A DNA stretch of 23,603 bases, taken from the IMG/VR virus record IMGVR_UViG_3300025118_000155, positions 1 to 23,603 of that record. One strand, written 5' to 3'. The notes under the pieces were generated by a model. It was not told the DNA's origin, did no database searches, and saw only the letters and a list, made by a program, of their open reading frames with translations. Each line of letters opens with the position of its first letter. Position 1 is the first letter of the stretch. This stretch comes from a virus. The translations under genes and the position numbers were made by a program. Positions 1-9,266 of the stretch are shown here, one piece after another.

Positions 1-3000
1 ATTCTTTAGAAGATATATCAAAATTAATATCTGAATGAGTAATTGTAGGCTTGATACCTCCAGACCTAAAGCCAATTATCTTACCACTATCATCGAATCT
101 CACCATATCGGGATGAGTTCCTATCATGCTCATCGCCATTAGATAAGCATTTTTAGATAAGAACATTTCTCCATCAACAACAGACTTTGTTGCATCGCCA
201 ATCAAGGCTATATTTTGATCATATGTTGGCTGATCTATTTCATTCTTATTAAATCTTTCATCTAAATCAATTTTAAGCCTTTCAAGTGAGTCGAATATAT
301 TAGCTATAGGATTATCATTTGCATCTACCAATTTAGATTCATCATCTATAGATAGTGTTTTTAATTTTCTATAATTACCATCTGCATCAGGAGATAGCCA
401 CCCATCCCTACTTAAAGTTTGATATATCTTCCTATGCAAATCTGAATCAGAGTTTTTGTAGAGATTTATAAATCTACCCATATTTTTATTAGTTGGTACA
501 AATCCATTTTTAGTTTCAACCAATGATGAACGCTTGAACATATCTTTAATAAATGCATGATCTAAATCTACACCATCAGTAGAAACTACTTTATCTATAG
601 CATGTGGTAGGTCTAGTAATAATCTGGTCAATTTAACCGCTTCAACTACATCCACATCTGTTTTAGCTTCTCTTATCTTTGTCAATAAATCTAGTACTCC
701 TCGTTTAGATTCTTGGGTCAAATCTCCATCCATAGCAGCCAATAGCATCTTATATAGCTCTCCATCTTTCCCAAATTGAGCTTGTATTTGCTGATGGATA
801 CCTCCCCTACCTCCATCTACACGAATAATTAAAGATGTCTTTTCATTCATAGGAACAACTCTATATCTAGCTTTAATTTCAGGGCCTCTTAAATCTCTAT
901 CTTTTAAGGTAGTAGGATCTCCATGCCTATAAAAGTCAGCCTTACCAGCCGGAGTGCTTAATTCCATATTCCCGGAATTTAATGCTCCATTTAAAGTCGT
1001 CAATTCCCATCCATTAATATCTCTTATAGTACTACCATCTTTATTTATTCCCGAAGTTTCAGCTAGATATATATTTTTTTGCCCTTTATCTAAGTAGTTT
1101 ATAAGACCCATTAGTCCACGAGAATGAATATCTCCTACAACCTTTTTACCTAAAATCAATGTATTGTTATTAAGATTTACTTTTAATGTCTTAACAGGGA
1201 CTTTAGAAAAATAAGAAGATGTAATTGAATATAAGTCTGCAGCCATAACATCAGAGCTTACCCTTCTATTCTCTGGTAATTTATCCATTTCAATCTTCAT
1301 TGCAAGCTTTAAAGGCTTGACTACAAAATTATTGAAATTAACATCAGTAAGCTCTACATCTCTAGTAGTAGATTTTAAAGTCCTAATAGCTGTATTAACT
1401 TCATCTCTTAATGCGGGATTTTTAACCTCACTAGGCATCTCCCAATGGTCACCGAATAAATGTTTGGCAAAAGCCTGTATATCTTTTGCACTTTTTGTAG
1501 TACTTCTATCCATGCTAAATACATCATCTATATATTTATGATTTATATTATATTTAACTTGAAACTGGGATGATGTTATTCGCATAGAATTATCTTGCAA
1601 ATCTCTATCTGGAATATCATCATTATATCTAGAAAGTTCTGTTTTAATCAGCTCTTTTATTGATTCATCTTTTATAATAGTTCTCTGAGCATCTAATTCT
1701 ATCTCTTTTTCAAGCTTAACTAACTCTGTTAAATATTTATTTCTATCAGAATCATATGGATTACGTGCTAACAAATCTAAAACTCTTTGTATATCACCTT
1801 CTTTCCTTGCAACACCATCTAATAAAGGCTTATTTCGTTCCATTAAACCTCTTTTAATCAGTTCAGCAAAATTACTAGTAACTTCCCTGCTAGCATTTAA
1901 AGCCTCTAATTGTGCCTTAATATCGATACGAATAGCGTCGTCCAAGATATCAACACCAGCACCTATATGCTCATGCAACATATTCTCTCTATCTGCTAAA
2001 TTTTCCAGTAAATCAGCCATTTGTCTAGATTTATCAGTAGAAAAAATATCTATTTTATCTTTACCTTCAACAAGAGATCTTGTTAAAGCCTTTATCCAAG
2101 CTCCTTCTTTATCTGGCTTGACAAGTCCCGGTTCAAATATAACAGGAAATCTTGCAGCTTCTATATTATCAACAATAAAATTATAGTGATCGAGTAATTC
2201 AGTATAAGCTTCTTTACTTATTTTGTCAGCATTTTTAGCAGTTAATAGCTCTCCCATAATCCTATCTCTGGTTGGCAGTATCATCCTAGGGCCATCAGTT
2301 TGCTGATTAAAGTCTACATTATTTCTAAGAGAAAGTATACTAGCTTTGACATCAACACCTGAAGGAATATCATTTAAACCTAATCTGTCCAAAGATTTGT
2401 TAAATATATAAGCTTTAAATTCTTTGAAAGAATCAGGATTAGACATTACATCTCCCATCATAGAATTAACTTTTTCCATTAAAGAGCTTGCTTCTTCTGC
2501 TTTTATAGCAGATCTACCAGTTTGAGTGATACTTGGATGTAAAGCTACTACCGTGCTATGTAAATTGTCTATAAAATAATTTAATTCACCATAGTCATAA
2601 GTTCCAGTTGCATCTTCTACAATTTCAGGTTTCCTCCTAAATCGTATAAGCTCATCTATAGAGTCTAATAAATCAGTAGCTTCTTGTTTTGTAGCATTAT
2701 GCTTAGAGCCCTCAGTAAATATCTCATATGCATTCCTTCTTTGCTCATGACGTAAATAGCTATCATATGTCATATGCCAAGCATCATTAGTAAGTATTAA
2801 TGGATCAATATCAATACGGCCTTTCCAATCATTACCATGAACATGATTCATCATTCTTTCATTCATATTATCATGAACATTTTTTAAGCCACCCTGAATT
2901 TCTCCATCAATAGCTATTTGATCTCTCCTAAGAATACTTCCAGGATCTATCCAGTTATTTTTAATGCCTCTATTATATATTGTATGAAAAATAGTTTTCA

Positions 3001-5230
3001 CTGTACTATCTCCAAAATCAATATTTTCAATACTAGGAGCTTTTATAACCCCAAATTCATTTATTTCAACGCCTTCAATACCTAAGGCCTTATAGATATT
3101 TACCATATAATCCTTAAGTAATTCTTGTGGTTCTTTAATAGCGTCACTAACAGATTTTTCAGCCCATGACTTTAATTGCTCAGGATATCTAGCTTTATCT
3201 AATATCTCTCCATCAAACCTAATATTACTTAACTTTGTTACTAAATCATAGGCTGTATCAGGGGATACATTAGATAGGTTGAATTGATTAGGAGAATTAT
3301 TATTATAAGTTTCAAGTATCTTTTCAGCTACTAATAATTGCTCATATAAAGGCCCAGTTTCCTCTGGCGTTAGTTCTCCATTTTTAATAAGTTCTTGTAT
3401 TTTCTTAGCAAATGATATCTTGAAATCAGCACCATTAACTTCAGCTTTTCCTTCAAGTGGAGACAGAACTTGCTTTACCTCATTTAACTCAGGAGATCTA
3501 TCAATTGCTCTTTTAATAGCTGTTTCTCCAGCATCTTCCATATGATCCTCTAAAGTTCTCCTATCATAAGCACTTACTACACCCATTAATTTGTCTCTAT
3601 CAACTCCAAATGTATTTAATCCTCCAAGCATTTTTCTTAACTTAGACGCCTTCCCTCCATAATATTCTCTAATCTTTCCTGTCTGAAAGGCTTTATTGAA
3701 AGTTGCGGAAGTTGTCTCAGTATGAAAACTATGAGGTTTTTTTGTAAAATACATTGCGGTAAATATATTAGCAGCTATTTCTGGAGCGGTTCCTCCCATG
3801 GCATTTTGAAATGATTCAGTACTAAAGCCATCTCTTGAAAATGCCATAGCTACCTGTGGAGCATGCATAGCGACAACGCCTGAAGCCATTCTTGGTAGCG
3901 AATAAAATACATCTTGGCTAAATTCTTTTGCCCAATGATATGGAGCTTTTGTTACATATTCACTTCTTATCTGCCCAAGATATTTTCTCATTAGTTTAGT
4001 ATCTGCATCAGTTTTAGCTCCTTTCCACCACTTAACACCTAGCTTTTCAAATTCCTTACCCCTTCCTATGCTCAAATATCCTCCAGCTATTTCATCCATA
4101 GCTGTCAATTGAGCTCTAAGTTCTACATTGGTATATTTATGTAAAGGCTTCCAATAGGCCTTAGAAGCTTTATGTATATAATTAGCTAATCTTTTACCAT
4201 GACCACCAACGCTACCACCTCTTACAAATTGAGCAAGACCCATTGGAGCAAACATTGCAGCATCTAAAGCTGCATTATACATCCAATTTTTTCCAACCCT
4301 ACCAAGATCAAAGGAATAATGATCATCAAGTCTTTTCATTTCTCCATATTCATCTGGAGCAACGTTCCACCATGAGCGTTGAAGTTCCTGTATCCCTGTA
4401 CGCATTGTACCCAATACACCACCAATAACAGCATCATATCCCATTGCACCAGCCACCAAGGTTGCTTTTGGATTCCCTTTAAATGGCCTAAGTGAGCCAA
4501 GCTTCATTGTTATTAATGAAAATGCATCATCAGGATTGTTTTTAGTTATAATATCAAATGTAGATTTTGCAACACCTTCTAATATCTCATCATCAGCTAT
4601 ATTTAAAACTTTACCAATATTCCCTTTTAGCCCATCTACCATGGCTCTTTCATATAGCTCTGAAGATAATGTTCCTTCTAACTGTCCAATAGCATTTGCA
4701 CCTTGAGATAGCTTATAGGCATCATCTACAATACTAGTAGCAACATCATCAGTAACGCTTTTAGCTAAATTAATAGTCGCCTTCTTTGTTGGCATTTTAG
4801 ATGCCTGTTCTACAAGTTCTTTAGCAGACTTCTTAACAGCCATTTTAACGCCCGCCCCAGTAGCTTTACCGGCACCTTTTATAAGTCCTTGAGTGAACAT
4901 CCCTCCCATCCAAAAGCTTGGTATTTGGCCTAATGCTGCTCCTGCTGCATAACCTCCTTTAGCCCAATCAGATAACTCTTCCCAAGAGCCTGCCTGACTG
5001 CCAAGTCCTCCAGCTATCATCTCTTCCCATGTATCAGCAGCATCCCCTTTATATGCTTTATTTACAGCATCAGCAACTCCTAAAGACCCAACAAGAGCTT
5101 GATCTGTAAAGCCCCATGCAAATTGGCCTACAGCATCCCAAACACTACCTTCATAATTAGAAACATTAGGATCAAGCCTTTGTCTTTCATCTTCTAGATA
5201 TTGTAAAAATCGTTCTCTTTCATTAGTCAT
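1..5230 (-). CDS. Giant virion/ejection-type protein, partial (C-terminus beyond left edge)
   Basis: An uninterrupted reading frame runs from an ATG at 5230 to the window edge: 1743 codons with no stop, and the left-edge codons are in frame with that ATG. The ATG overlaps the stop of the preceding gene as ATGA, with AGGA about 8 bases upstream. I recognise no enzyme: there is no HExxH zincin motif and no clear polymerase motif. Residues 1-90 are acidic and Trp/Gly-rich. Gly/Ala-rich hydrophobic patches lie near residues 92-128, 253-277, 320-340 and 445-500. Beyond about residue 550 it is mainly charged, helix-rich sequence. Very large proteins encoded last in a podovirus-like internal-protein block are commonly carried in the head and ejected with the DNA, for example N4 virion RNA polymerase, T7 gp16 and polyvalent proteins. 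That role is inferred from size, position and the hydrophobic N-terminal third. Catalytic domains may lie in the missing C-terminus. Confidence 0.85.
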   Translation of the reverse strand, partial: MTNERERFLQYLEDERQRLDPNVSNYEGSVWDAVGQFAWGFTDQALVGSLGVADAVNKAYKGDAADTWEEMIAGGLGSQAGSWEELSDWAKGGYAAGAALGQIPSFWMGGMFTQGLIKGAGKATGAGVKMAVKKSAKELVEQASKMPTKKATINLAKSVTDDVATSIVDDAYKLSQGANAIGQLEGTLSSELYERAMVDGLKGNIGKVLNIADDEILEGVAKSTFDIITKNNPDDAFSLITMKLGSLRPFKGNPKATLVAGAMGYDAVIGGVLGTMRTGIQELQRSWWNVAPDEYGEMKRLDDHYSFDLGRVGKNWMYNAALDAAMFAPMGLAQFVRGGSVGGHGKRLANYIHKASKAYWKPLHKYTNVELRAQLTAMDEIAGGYLSIGRGKEFEKLGVKWWKGAKTDADTKLMRKYLGQIRSEYVTKAPYHWAKEFSQDVFYSLPRMASGVVAMHAPQVAMAFSRDGFSTESFQNAMGGTAPEIAANIFTAMYFTKKPHSFHTETTSATFNKAFQTGKIREYYGGKASKLRKMLGGLNTFGVDRDKLMGVVSAYDRRTLEDHMEDAGETAIKRAIDRSPELNEVKQVLSPLEGKAEVNGADFKISFAKKIQELIKNGELTPEETGPLYEQLLVAEKILETYNNNSPNQFNLSNVSPDTAYDLVTKLSNIRFDGEILDKARYPEQLKSWAEKSVSDAIKEPQELLKDYMVNIYKALGIEGVEINEFGVIKAPSIENIDFGDSTVKTIFHTIYNRGIKNNWIDPGSILRRDQIAIDGEIQGGLKNVHDNMNERMMNHVHGNDWKGRIDIDPLILTNDAWHMTYDSYLRHEQRRNAYEIFTEGSKHNATKQEATDLLDSIDELIRFRRKPEIVEDATGTYDYGELNYFIDNLHSTVVALHPSITQTGRSAIKAEEASSLMEKVNSMMGDVMSNPDSFKEFKAYIFNKSLDRLGLNDIPSGVDVKASILSLRNNVDFNQQTDGPRMILPTRDRIMGELLTAKNADKISKEAYTELLDHYNFIVDNIEAARFPVIFEPGLVKPDKEGAWIKALTRSLVEGKDKIDIFSTDKSRQMADLLENLADRENMLHEHIGAGVDILDDAIRIDIKAQLEALNASREVTSNFAELIKRGLMERNKPLLDGVARKEGDIQRVLDLLARNPYDSDRNKYLTELVKLEKEIELDAQRTIIKDESIKELIKTELSRYNDDIPDRDLQDNSMRITSSQFQVKYNINHKYIDDVFSMDRSTTKSAKDIQAFAKHLFGDHWEMPSEVKNPALRDEVNTAIRTLKSTTRDVELTDVNFNNFVVKPLKLAMKIEMDKLPENRRVSSDVMAADLYSITSSYFSKVPVKTLKVNLNNNTLILGKKVVGDIHSRGLMGLINYLDKGQKNIYLAETSGINKDGSTIRDINGWELTTLNGALNSGNMELSTPAGKADFYRHGDPTTLKDRDLRGPEIKARYRVVPMNEKTSLIIRVDGGRGGIHQQIQAQFGKDGELYKMLLAAMDGDLTQESKRGVLDLLTKIREAKTDVDVVEAVKLTRLLLDLPHAIDKVVSTDGVDLDHAFIKDMFKRSSLVETKNGFVPTNKNMGRFINLYKNSDSDLHRKIYQTLSRDGWLSPDADGNYRKLKTLSIDDESKLVDANDNPIANIFDSLERLKIDLDERFNKNEIDQPTYDQNIALIGDATKSVVDGEMFLSKNAYLMAMSMIGTHPDMVRFDDSGKIIGFRSGGIKPTITHSDINFDISSKE

Positions 5231-6153
5231 CTTAATAATCCTTTTAAGGTCTCTATATCTGCATAATTCATAGCCTCATCTATAGCTGTCTTATGAAGCT
5301 TTTTTTCTCTTTCACTGGCGGAAGTCAATGTCTTATCTAATTCGTCATATTTAGTATCAAAGCCTACCCATTTATCCTTTAAATCAGCCTCTTCATCATA
5401 TACAGCTTCTAATTTTGATTGCTCTTTAGATATTTCAGGGCCCGGGCCAAATCTTTTCTCTTCTGGATCATAAGTCAATCTTCTATTTTCAACCCTCTCT
5501 AGTCCTTCTTTTCGGAATAGATCTGTCCACCCTGCAGTAAGCTGCATAAGATATTTAGAAGCTGTATTTAATCCTGGTATAATCATTGTTGGTGCTAAAG
5601 TGCTAAAATGACCAACTCTATCATCAAATTCTTCCCTTAAAGTTTTTATATTATCTCTATAAGATTCTTTGTCTTCTTTTATGGGAGAAAATTCAGAATG
5701 CTTTAAGGCCATTAGGGATCTAAATGCAGGAGTACCTTTAACTATAGTTCCATCCATAACATCAGAATATTTTTTAGTAACCGGATTATCTTTATCTGTA
5801 TTATCTATAAATTCTAAATCTTTAATCTGATCTGCAAGCTCTGGGTCTATATCAATAGAAAAGTCTTGAAGATATCTTTTATTTGCATCTTGTAATTTAA
5901 TATTACGAAGTATTTCAGAATTAGACATTTCTTTAGAAAATGAAAATGCATCACTTAATGTGTCTCCATGCTCAGTCATAAGATTTGTAATCATAAGAGC
6001 ATCTACTTTAGTCTTTAATTCAGGAACAGCTTCAAATATACGATCTTTATATGGATGGGTTTGAATAAAATTGTCTTGCTCTTCAAATGTATTATATTGA
6101 TTTAGTTCTGAAAAAAACTTATCTTCTATCTTTTTAGACTTATCGCTGCTCAT
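5227..6153 (-). CDS. Internal virion protein candidate, 308 aa
   Basis: A 308-aa highly charged, predicted mostly helical protein of unknown function. Residues 1-130 are acidic and hydrophilic. One hydrophobic stretch, near residues 185-205 (LAPTMIIPGLNTASKYLM), is too polar to call a membrane segment with confidence. The C-terminal 70 residues are rich in Glu and Lys and look coiled-coil-like. GGAGG lies upstream of the ATG. The start lies inside the end of the 440-aa gene (14-base overlap), and the stop overlaps the giant gene's start, so the three are probably translationally coupled. The position between other internal-protein candidates suggests an internal core or ejection protein, but no family is recognised. 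Confidence 0.85.
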   Translation of the reverse strand: MSSDKSKKIEDKFFSELNQYNTFEEQDNFIQTHPYKDRIFEAVPELKTKVDALMITNLMTEHGDTLSDAFSFSKEMSNSEILRNIKLQDANKRYLQDFSIDIDPELADQIKDLEFIDNTDKDNPVTKKYSDVMDGTIVKGTPAFRSLMALKHSEFSPIKEDKESYRDNIKTLREEFDDRVGHFSTLAPTMIIPGLNTASKYLMQLTAGWTDLFRKEGLERVENRRLTYDPEEKRFGPGPEISKEQSKLEAVYDEEADLKDKWVGFDTKYDELDKTLTSASEREKKLHKTAIDEAMNYADIETLKGLLR

Positions 6154-7462
6154 CTAATAAATCCTCCCATTCAGTATCATTATCTGTATTAATAATAATA
6201 TTATCATTAACACCGGTAGTATCAACAGGAGTACTAATCAAACCATTGCTGCCTAATGAAGCTAGAAAAGTCTTGCTATATTGATCTCCAATATCGGCTG
6301 CAAATTGCGTAAGGCTAACTCCGGGTTGCATACCAAAATATTTCTGTGCTAATTCAGTCAATATTTTAGCTTTTTCTGAATCATCAGATTGAATAGCTGC
6401 TACATATTCTTTAGCAGCCTCATCTACATAGCCCTTAAAAACACTCCAGTTGCCATACGCTGTTTTACCCATAAGAGAGGCTGCATCACCAGATCCGAGA
6501 TTAATCATCTCTATATATTCTTGAGTAATATCAGGATAATCTCCTGGATCTGCATCCATTCCAATCAACCTTGAAAAATCTTCACCTATAGATTTATATA
6601 TAGCAAATTGCCCTTTTTCATTAGCTTCTCTTGTAGCTTCCATTCCTTCTGAAGTATCAGTAGGATCATATCCTGATGCAGCTAGTTGTAATGCTTCTAA
6701 ATTCTGAATGCCAGATGTTTTCTTAGATGAATTAACAAGCGTACCAAATAGTAATTCTGCCTTATCATTTTCTGATTGTACCTTGCTTGATTCAGTTTTC
6801 TTTTCATAATATTCTACCTTCTGATCCGTTAAGGCAAAAGCTTTTTCTGTCTTCATAAGCTTTGTTAAACTTTCATTCATTGTAGCTGTATTATTCTTGA
6901 ATAAAGATTGTATAGTAGGACTTGCCTCTCCATACTCAAGCTCATATGCAACAATTCCAATATCTCCTAGATCCCATTTATCTTCAGCTACTCCGCCTCT
7001 AAAGCCTCCCCCTCCAGCCATTATATTCTCTGCTTTTTTAATATCTCCATAAAGAGTTTCCTGAAGAGTTTTTATTTGACCTTTAACTTGATTAGCATTA
7101 TTTAATGCCCATTCAGCTCTAGCATTATAATTGGTAGCCTCTCCTTCATATAAATCACGAACTACTTCATTACCAGCAGCTTTATATAACCCTCCTAATG
7201 AGTCAACATCACCTACAGCTTTACTATATTGAGTTTCTAATACGTTAAGAGCTTCCTGAGCATCTGAATATATTTTCATATTCTCATTATACATGCTTTT
7301 ACTAGCTTCTATTTCATATGCTCTTTCTGTAAGATCCTCCTTCATCTCCATACCAAGAAGAGCTAAAGCCAGATCTTGTGAACGTTCCTCCTTTCTCTCC
7401 TCAATAGCTTGCTGTTGTTGTATTAGTGAAAATGCTGCTGCTAAATCTGATGCTAATGCCAT
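6140..7462 (-). CDS. Coiled-coil internal virion protein candidate, 440 aa
   Basis: A 440-aa Ala/Glu/Lys-rich protein. Residues 1-130 form long heptad-like helices, beginning with an Ala-rich segment and a Gln run (IQQQQ near residues 14-18). A glycine-rich linker (MAGGGGFRGG) lies near residues 148-157, followed by another predicted helical region to about residue 260 and a less regular C-terminus with an Asn/Asp-rich end. There is no signal peptide or catalytic motif. AAGGAG lies about 5 bases before the ATG, and the upstream 533-aa gene stops 9 bases away. The architecture and location fit an internal core or ejection protein, comparable in position to T7 gp15/gp16-type genes; this is inference from context, not recognised homology. 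Confidence 0.87.
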   Translation of the reverse strand: MALASDLAAAFSLIQQQQAIEERKEERSQDLALALLGMEMKEDLTERAYEIEASKSMYNENMKIYSDAQEALNVLETQYSKAVGDVDSLGGLYKAAGNEVVRDLYEGEATNYNARAEWALNNANQVKGQIKTLQETLYGDIKKAENIMAGGGGFRGGVAEDKWDLGDIGIVAYELEYGEASPTIQSLFKNNTATMNESLTKLMKTEKAFALTDQKVEYYEKKTESSKVQSENDKAELLFGTLVNSSKKTSGIQNLEALQLAASGYDPTDTSEGMEATREANEKGQFAIYKSIGEDFSRLIGMDADPGDYPDITQEYIEMINLGSGDAASLMGKTAYGNWSVFKGYVDEAAKEYVAAIQSDDSEKAKILTELAQKYFGMQPGVSLTQFAADIGDQYSKTFLASLGSNGLISTPVDTTGVNDNIIINTDNDTEWEDLLDEQR

Positions 7463-7471
7463 CTTGTCTCC

Positions 7472-9073
7472 TTAACTAAATAAACCTTCCATAACTGTTG
7501 TTGGTACTGATTCTAATTCTGTTAATCTATTTTGAAATGCTTCTTCTGCTGACATTTGACCACTTCTATATGCAAGATCTGCTTCATTAATACTAAGATC
7601 CCTTTCCTTCCCTGCAAATGCTCTTGTATCAACCAATTTTTTCATATCACTTTGATATTGTGCCATTACATTACCACCCTGTGTATCAACTTGTTGATCA
7701 ATAGTTCCTGATGTAGCTAAGCCAGATTGAGAATAGGCTTTATCACCAAAAGCTTGAATATTACGAAGCTGCATATTTGTTGCCATACCAATATTTTCTT
7801 GCCCAGATTGAAATTGACTTTCAGCAACCTCCATTCCTAAGTTTGCCCCGCTAACAGCTACACCCCTCTTTTCAGTTAATAGCCCTAATTGATCCTGATA
7901 CATTTGCCCTGCTGCTGCTTTTGCAGTGTCAATATCATCTTTATTTTGTGTTGCTTGGTAGCCTTTATATAGAGAGCTACCTATTGAGAATGCTGTCGCT
8001 AATGCCCCTAAAAAATATTCCTTCTTTCCAGTAATAGGATTTATTGTTCCACCCATAGCCAGGTTTTTAATATCTTCTGGTGACATATACTTCTCTAATT
8101 TCGAATTTATATGAGCTAGCTCACCATCAATCACTTTCATAGCATCATCACCATAACGACCATATTTGGCTTCATCATGATCAGATTTACCTTCCTTAGG
8201 TGGCAACGGCTCAACGATTACCCTTTCACGACCACCAGGATTATCTCCAACTAAAATCTTTTGTGGCCCGTTAGTTATGAAATCACCACCTTTAGCATAT
8301 GCATTCATTCTGTATTGATTCATAGCATCATAACCTTTAAGCGATTGATTCTTAAACTTATTTACATTAGAGCTCTGTATGTCCCATAAATTTTCTTGTT
8401 CTTTAGAGCTCTGTATGTCCCATAAATTTTCTTGTTCTTTCTTAATACCTACTTCCTCAGAAGACATTGCATGTAAAGGTCGATTCATTTCAGGTATTTG
8501 AGGGCCTTCTTGAATTTTCTTTGGAGTAAAATCTAGAGAACGTTTCGATTTACGTATTTCCCTATCCACTACAGGGCTATTATCATAGCCTGATAAGTTA
8601 ACTAACTCTTCTGCAGAATATATATGCGGCTGCGTAGATGGTGCAGTCCCAAGACCGGGTGCTAATCTTCCAGGAGCTGTTCTTCTCAAATATTTCGACC
8701 GCTGTTCATCAGAAAGCATAGAAGCTGCATCACTACCTAAAAAACTGCCTGCCTTCCTAATATCCTTCCTACCATACATTTTGTCACCTATCCTCACTTC
8801 ACCTTCAGGCAATCCTGTCTTTCCTCCCGGCAATATCTGCTGTGCAGTTCGTTTGAAAAATCCAGGCTTTTCAATGTTTGCAGGATCTCCACCCATCTCC
8901 TTATAGCCAGCTTCATATTCATCCCAAGCAGTACTAGCTTTCTTTGCCTGACTTGCTCCAAAAGCAGCTATAGTTGCACCTGTGCCTAGAGCACCTGAAA
9001 CTACATTGGTTGCCTTTTTACGCTTAATAATATTTCTTCTTGCCTTGCCTAATGCTGCTATTCCATTTGCCAT
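7472..9073 (-). CDS. Internal/ejection virion protein with GDNPGGRE-type motif, 533 aa
   Basis: A 533-aa basic protein. Residues 1-50 are Lys/Arg-rich followed by a Gly/Ala segment (VVSGALGTGATIAAFGAS) that could insert in membranes. Residues about 200-225 hold a perfect tandem repeat of ENLWDIQSSKEQ. Residues about 262-286 contain a GGDFITNGPQ...VGDNPGGRERV stretch; I recall similar GxNPGGxE segments in many phage tail and internal proteins. A second hydrophobic patch (FLGALATAFSIGSSLY) lies near residue 350. The C-terminal 170 residues are an Ala/Gln/Ser-rich, predicted helical region. The N-terminal glycine-zipper-like segment plus helical C-terminus resembles small ejection proteins of the T7 gp14 type. 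The ribosome site AGAGGATAAG overlaps the stop of the 62-aa gene, so coupling is likely. Function is inferred from composition and context. Confidence 0.87.
   Translation of the reverse strand: MANGIAALGKARRNIIKRKKATNVVSGALGTGATIAAFGASQAKKASTAWDEYEAGYKEMGGDPANIEKPGFFKRTAQQILPGGKTGLPEGEVRIGDKMYGRKDIRKAGSFLGSDAASMLSDEQRSKYLRRTAPGRLAPGLGTAPSTQPHIYSAEELVNLSGYDNSPVVDREIRKSKRSLDFTPKKIQEGPQIPEMNRPLHAMSSEEVGIKKEQENLWDIQSSKEQENLWDIQSSNVNKFKNQSLKGYDAMNQYRMNAYAKGGDFITNGPQKILVGDNPGGRERVIVEPLPPKEGKSDHDEAKYGRYGDDAMKVIDGELAHINSKLEKYMSPEDIKNLAMGGTINPITGKKEYFLGALATAFSIGSSLYKGYQATQNKDDIDTAKAAAGQMYQDQLGLLTEKRGVAVSGANLGMEVAESQFQSGQENIGMATNMQLRNIQAFGDKAYSQSGLATSGTIDQQVDTQGGNVMAQYQSDMKKLVDTRAFAGKERDLSINEADLAYRSGQMSAEEAFQNRLTELESVPTTVMEGLFS
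8367..8438. repeat. Perfect 36-bp tandem duplication inside the 533-aa gene
   Basis: Two head-to-tail copies of a 36-base unit occupy 8367-8402 and 8403-8438, and identity extends about 2 bases further. The unit is a multiple of three, so the frame is kept and the protein gains a second ENLWDIQSSKEQ-like dodecapeptide. The lack of any mismatch between copies suggests a recent slippage or duplication event. Confidence 0.95.
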
Positions 9074-9077
9074 AATC

Positions 9078-9266
9078 TTATCCTCTATCTAATACTTTCT
9101 TATGCAATACTCCATTATGCCTTATATATTCTACCACACCTTCTGACGTAGATCTAAGTACAGGTACACCTTCCTTTAAATCAGAAACAGCAGGAGCACC
9201 CTCCTTGACCTGTAATCTCTCCTGCTTCTTATGTAAAGCTATTCTTTCTTGTCTTGTCATTCCCAT
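9078..9266 (-). CDS. Small conserved-type phage protein, 62 aa
   Basis: A 62-aa basic protein with a helical, charged N-terminus (TRQERIALHKKQERLQ) and a C-terminal beta-like part (VLRSTSEGVVEYIRHNGVLH). The phrase 'GxPVLRSTxEGxxEYIRxNGVLxKK' is a pattern I associate with short proteins beside marine phage virion genes; the usual interpretation is a small virion component, but no function is established to my knowledge. The first ATG overlaps the 830-aa gene's stop as TAATG, and a second in-frame ATG two codons later is also possible. AAAGGG lies about 9 bases upstream of the first ATG. Confidence 0.85.
   Translation of the reverse strand: MGMTRQERIALHKKQERLQVKEGAPAVSDLKEGVPVLRSTSEGVVEYIRHNGVLHKKVLDRG

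Noticed and set aside
1317-1541. Plus-strand ORFs (for example here and at 16088-16396, 20523-20957, 21085-21396)
   Set aside because: Each lies opposite a strong minus-strand coding gene, lacks a good ribosome site and has low-complexity composition expected of antisense shadows.
1-5230. Virion RNA polymerase (N4-type) for the giant protein
   Set aside because: I scanned the visible part for the single-subunit polymerase catalytic motifs and for HExxH peptidase motifs and found none convincing; the missing C-terminus could still hold them.
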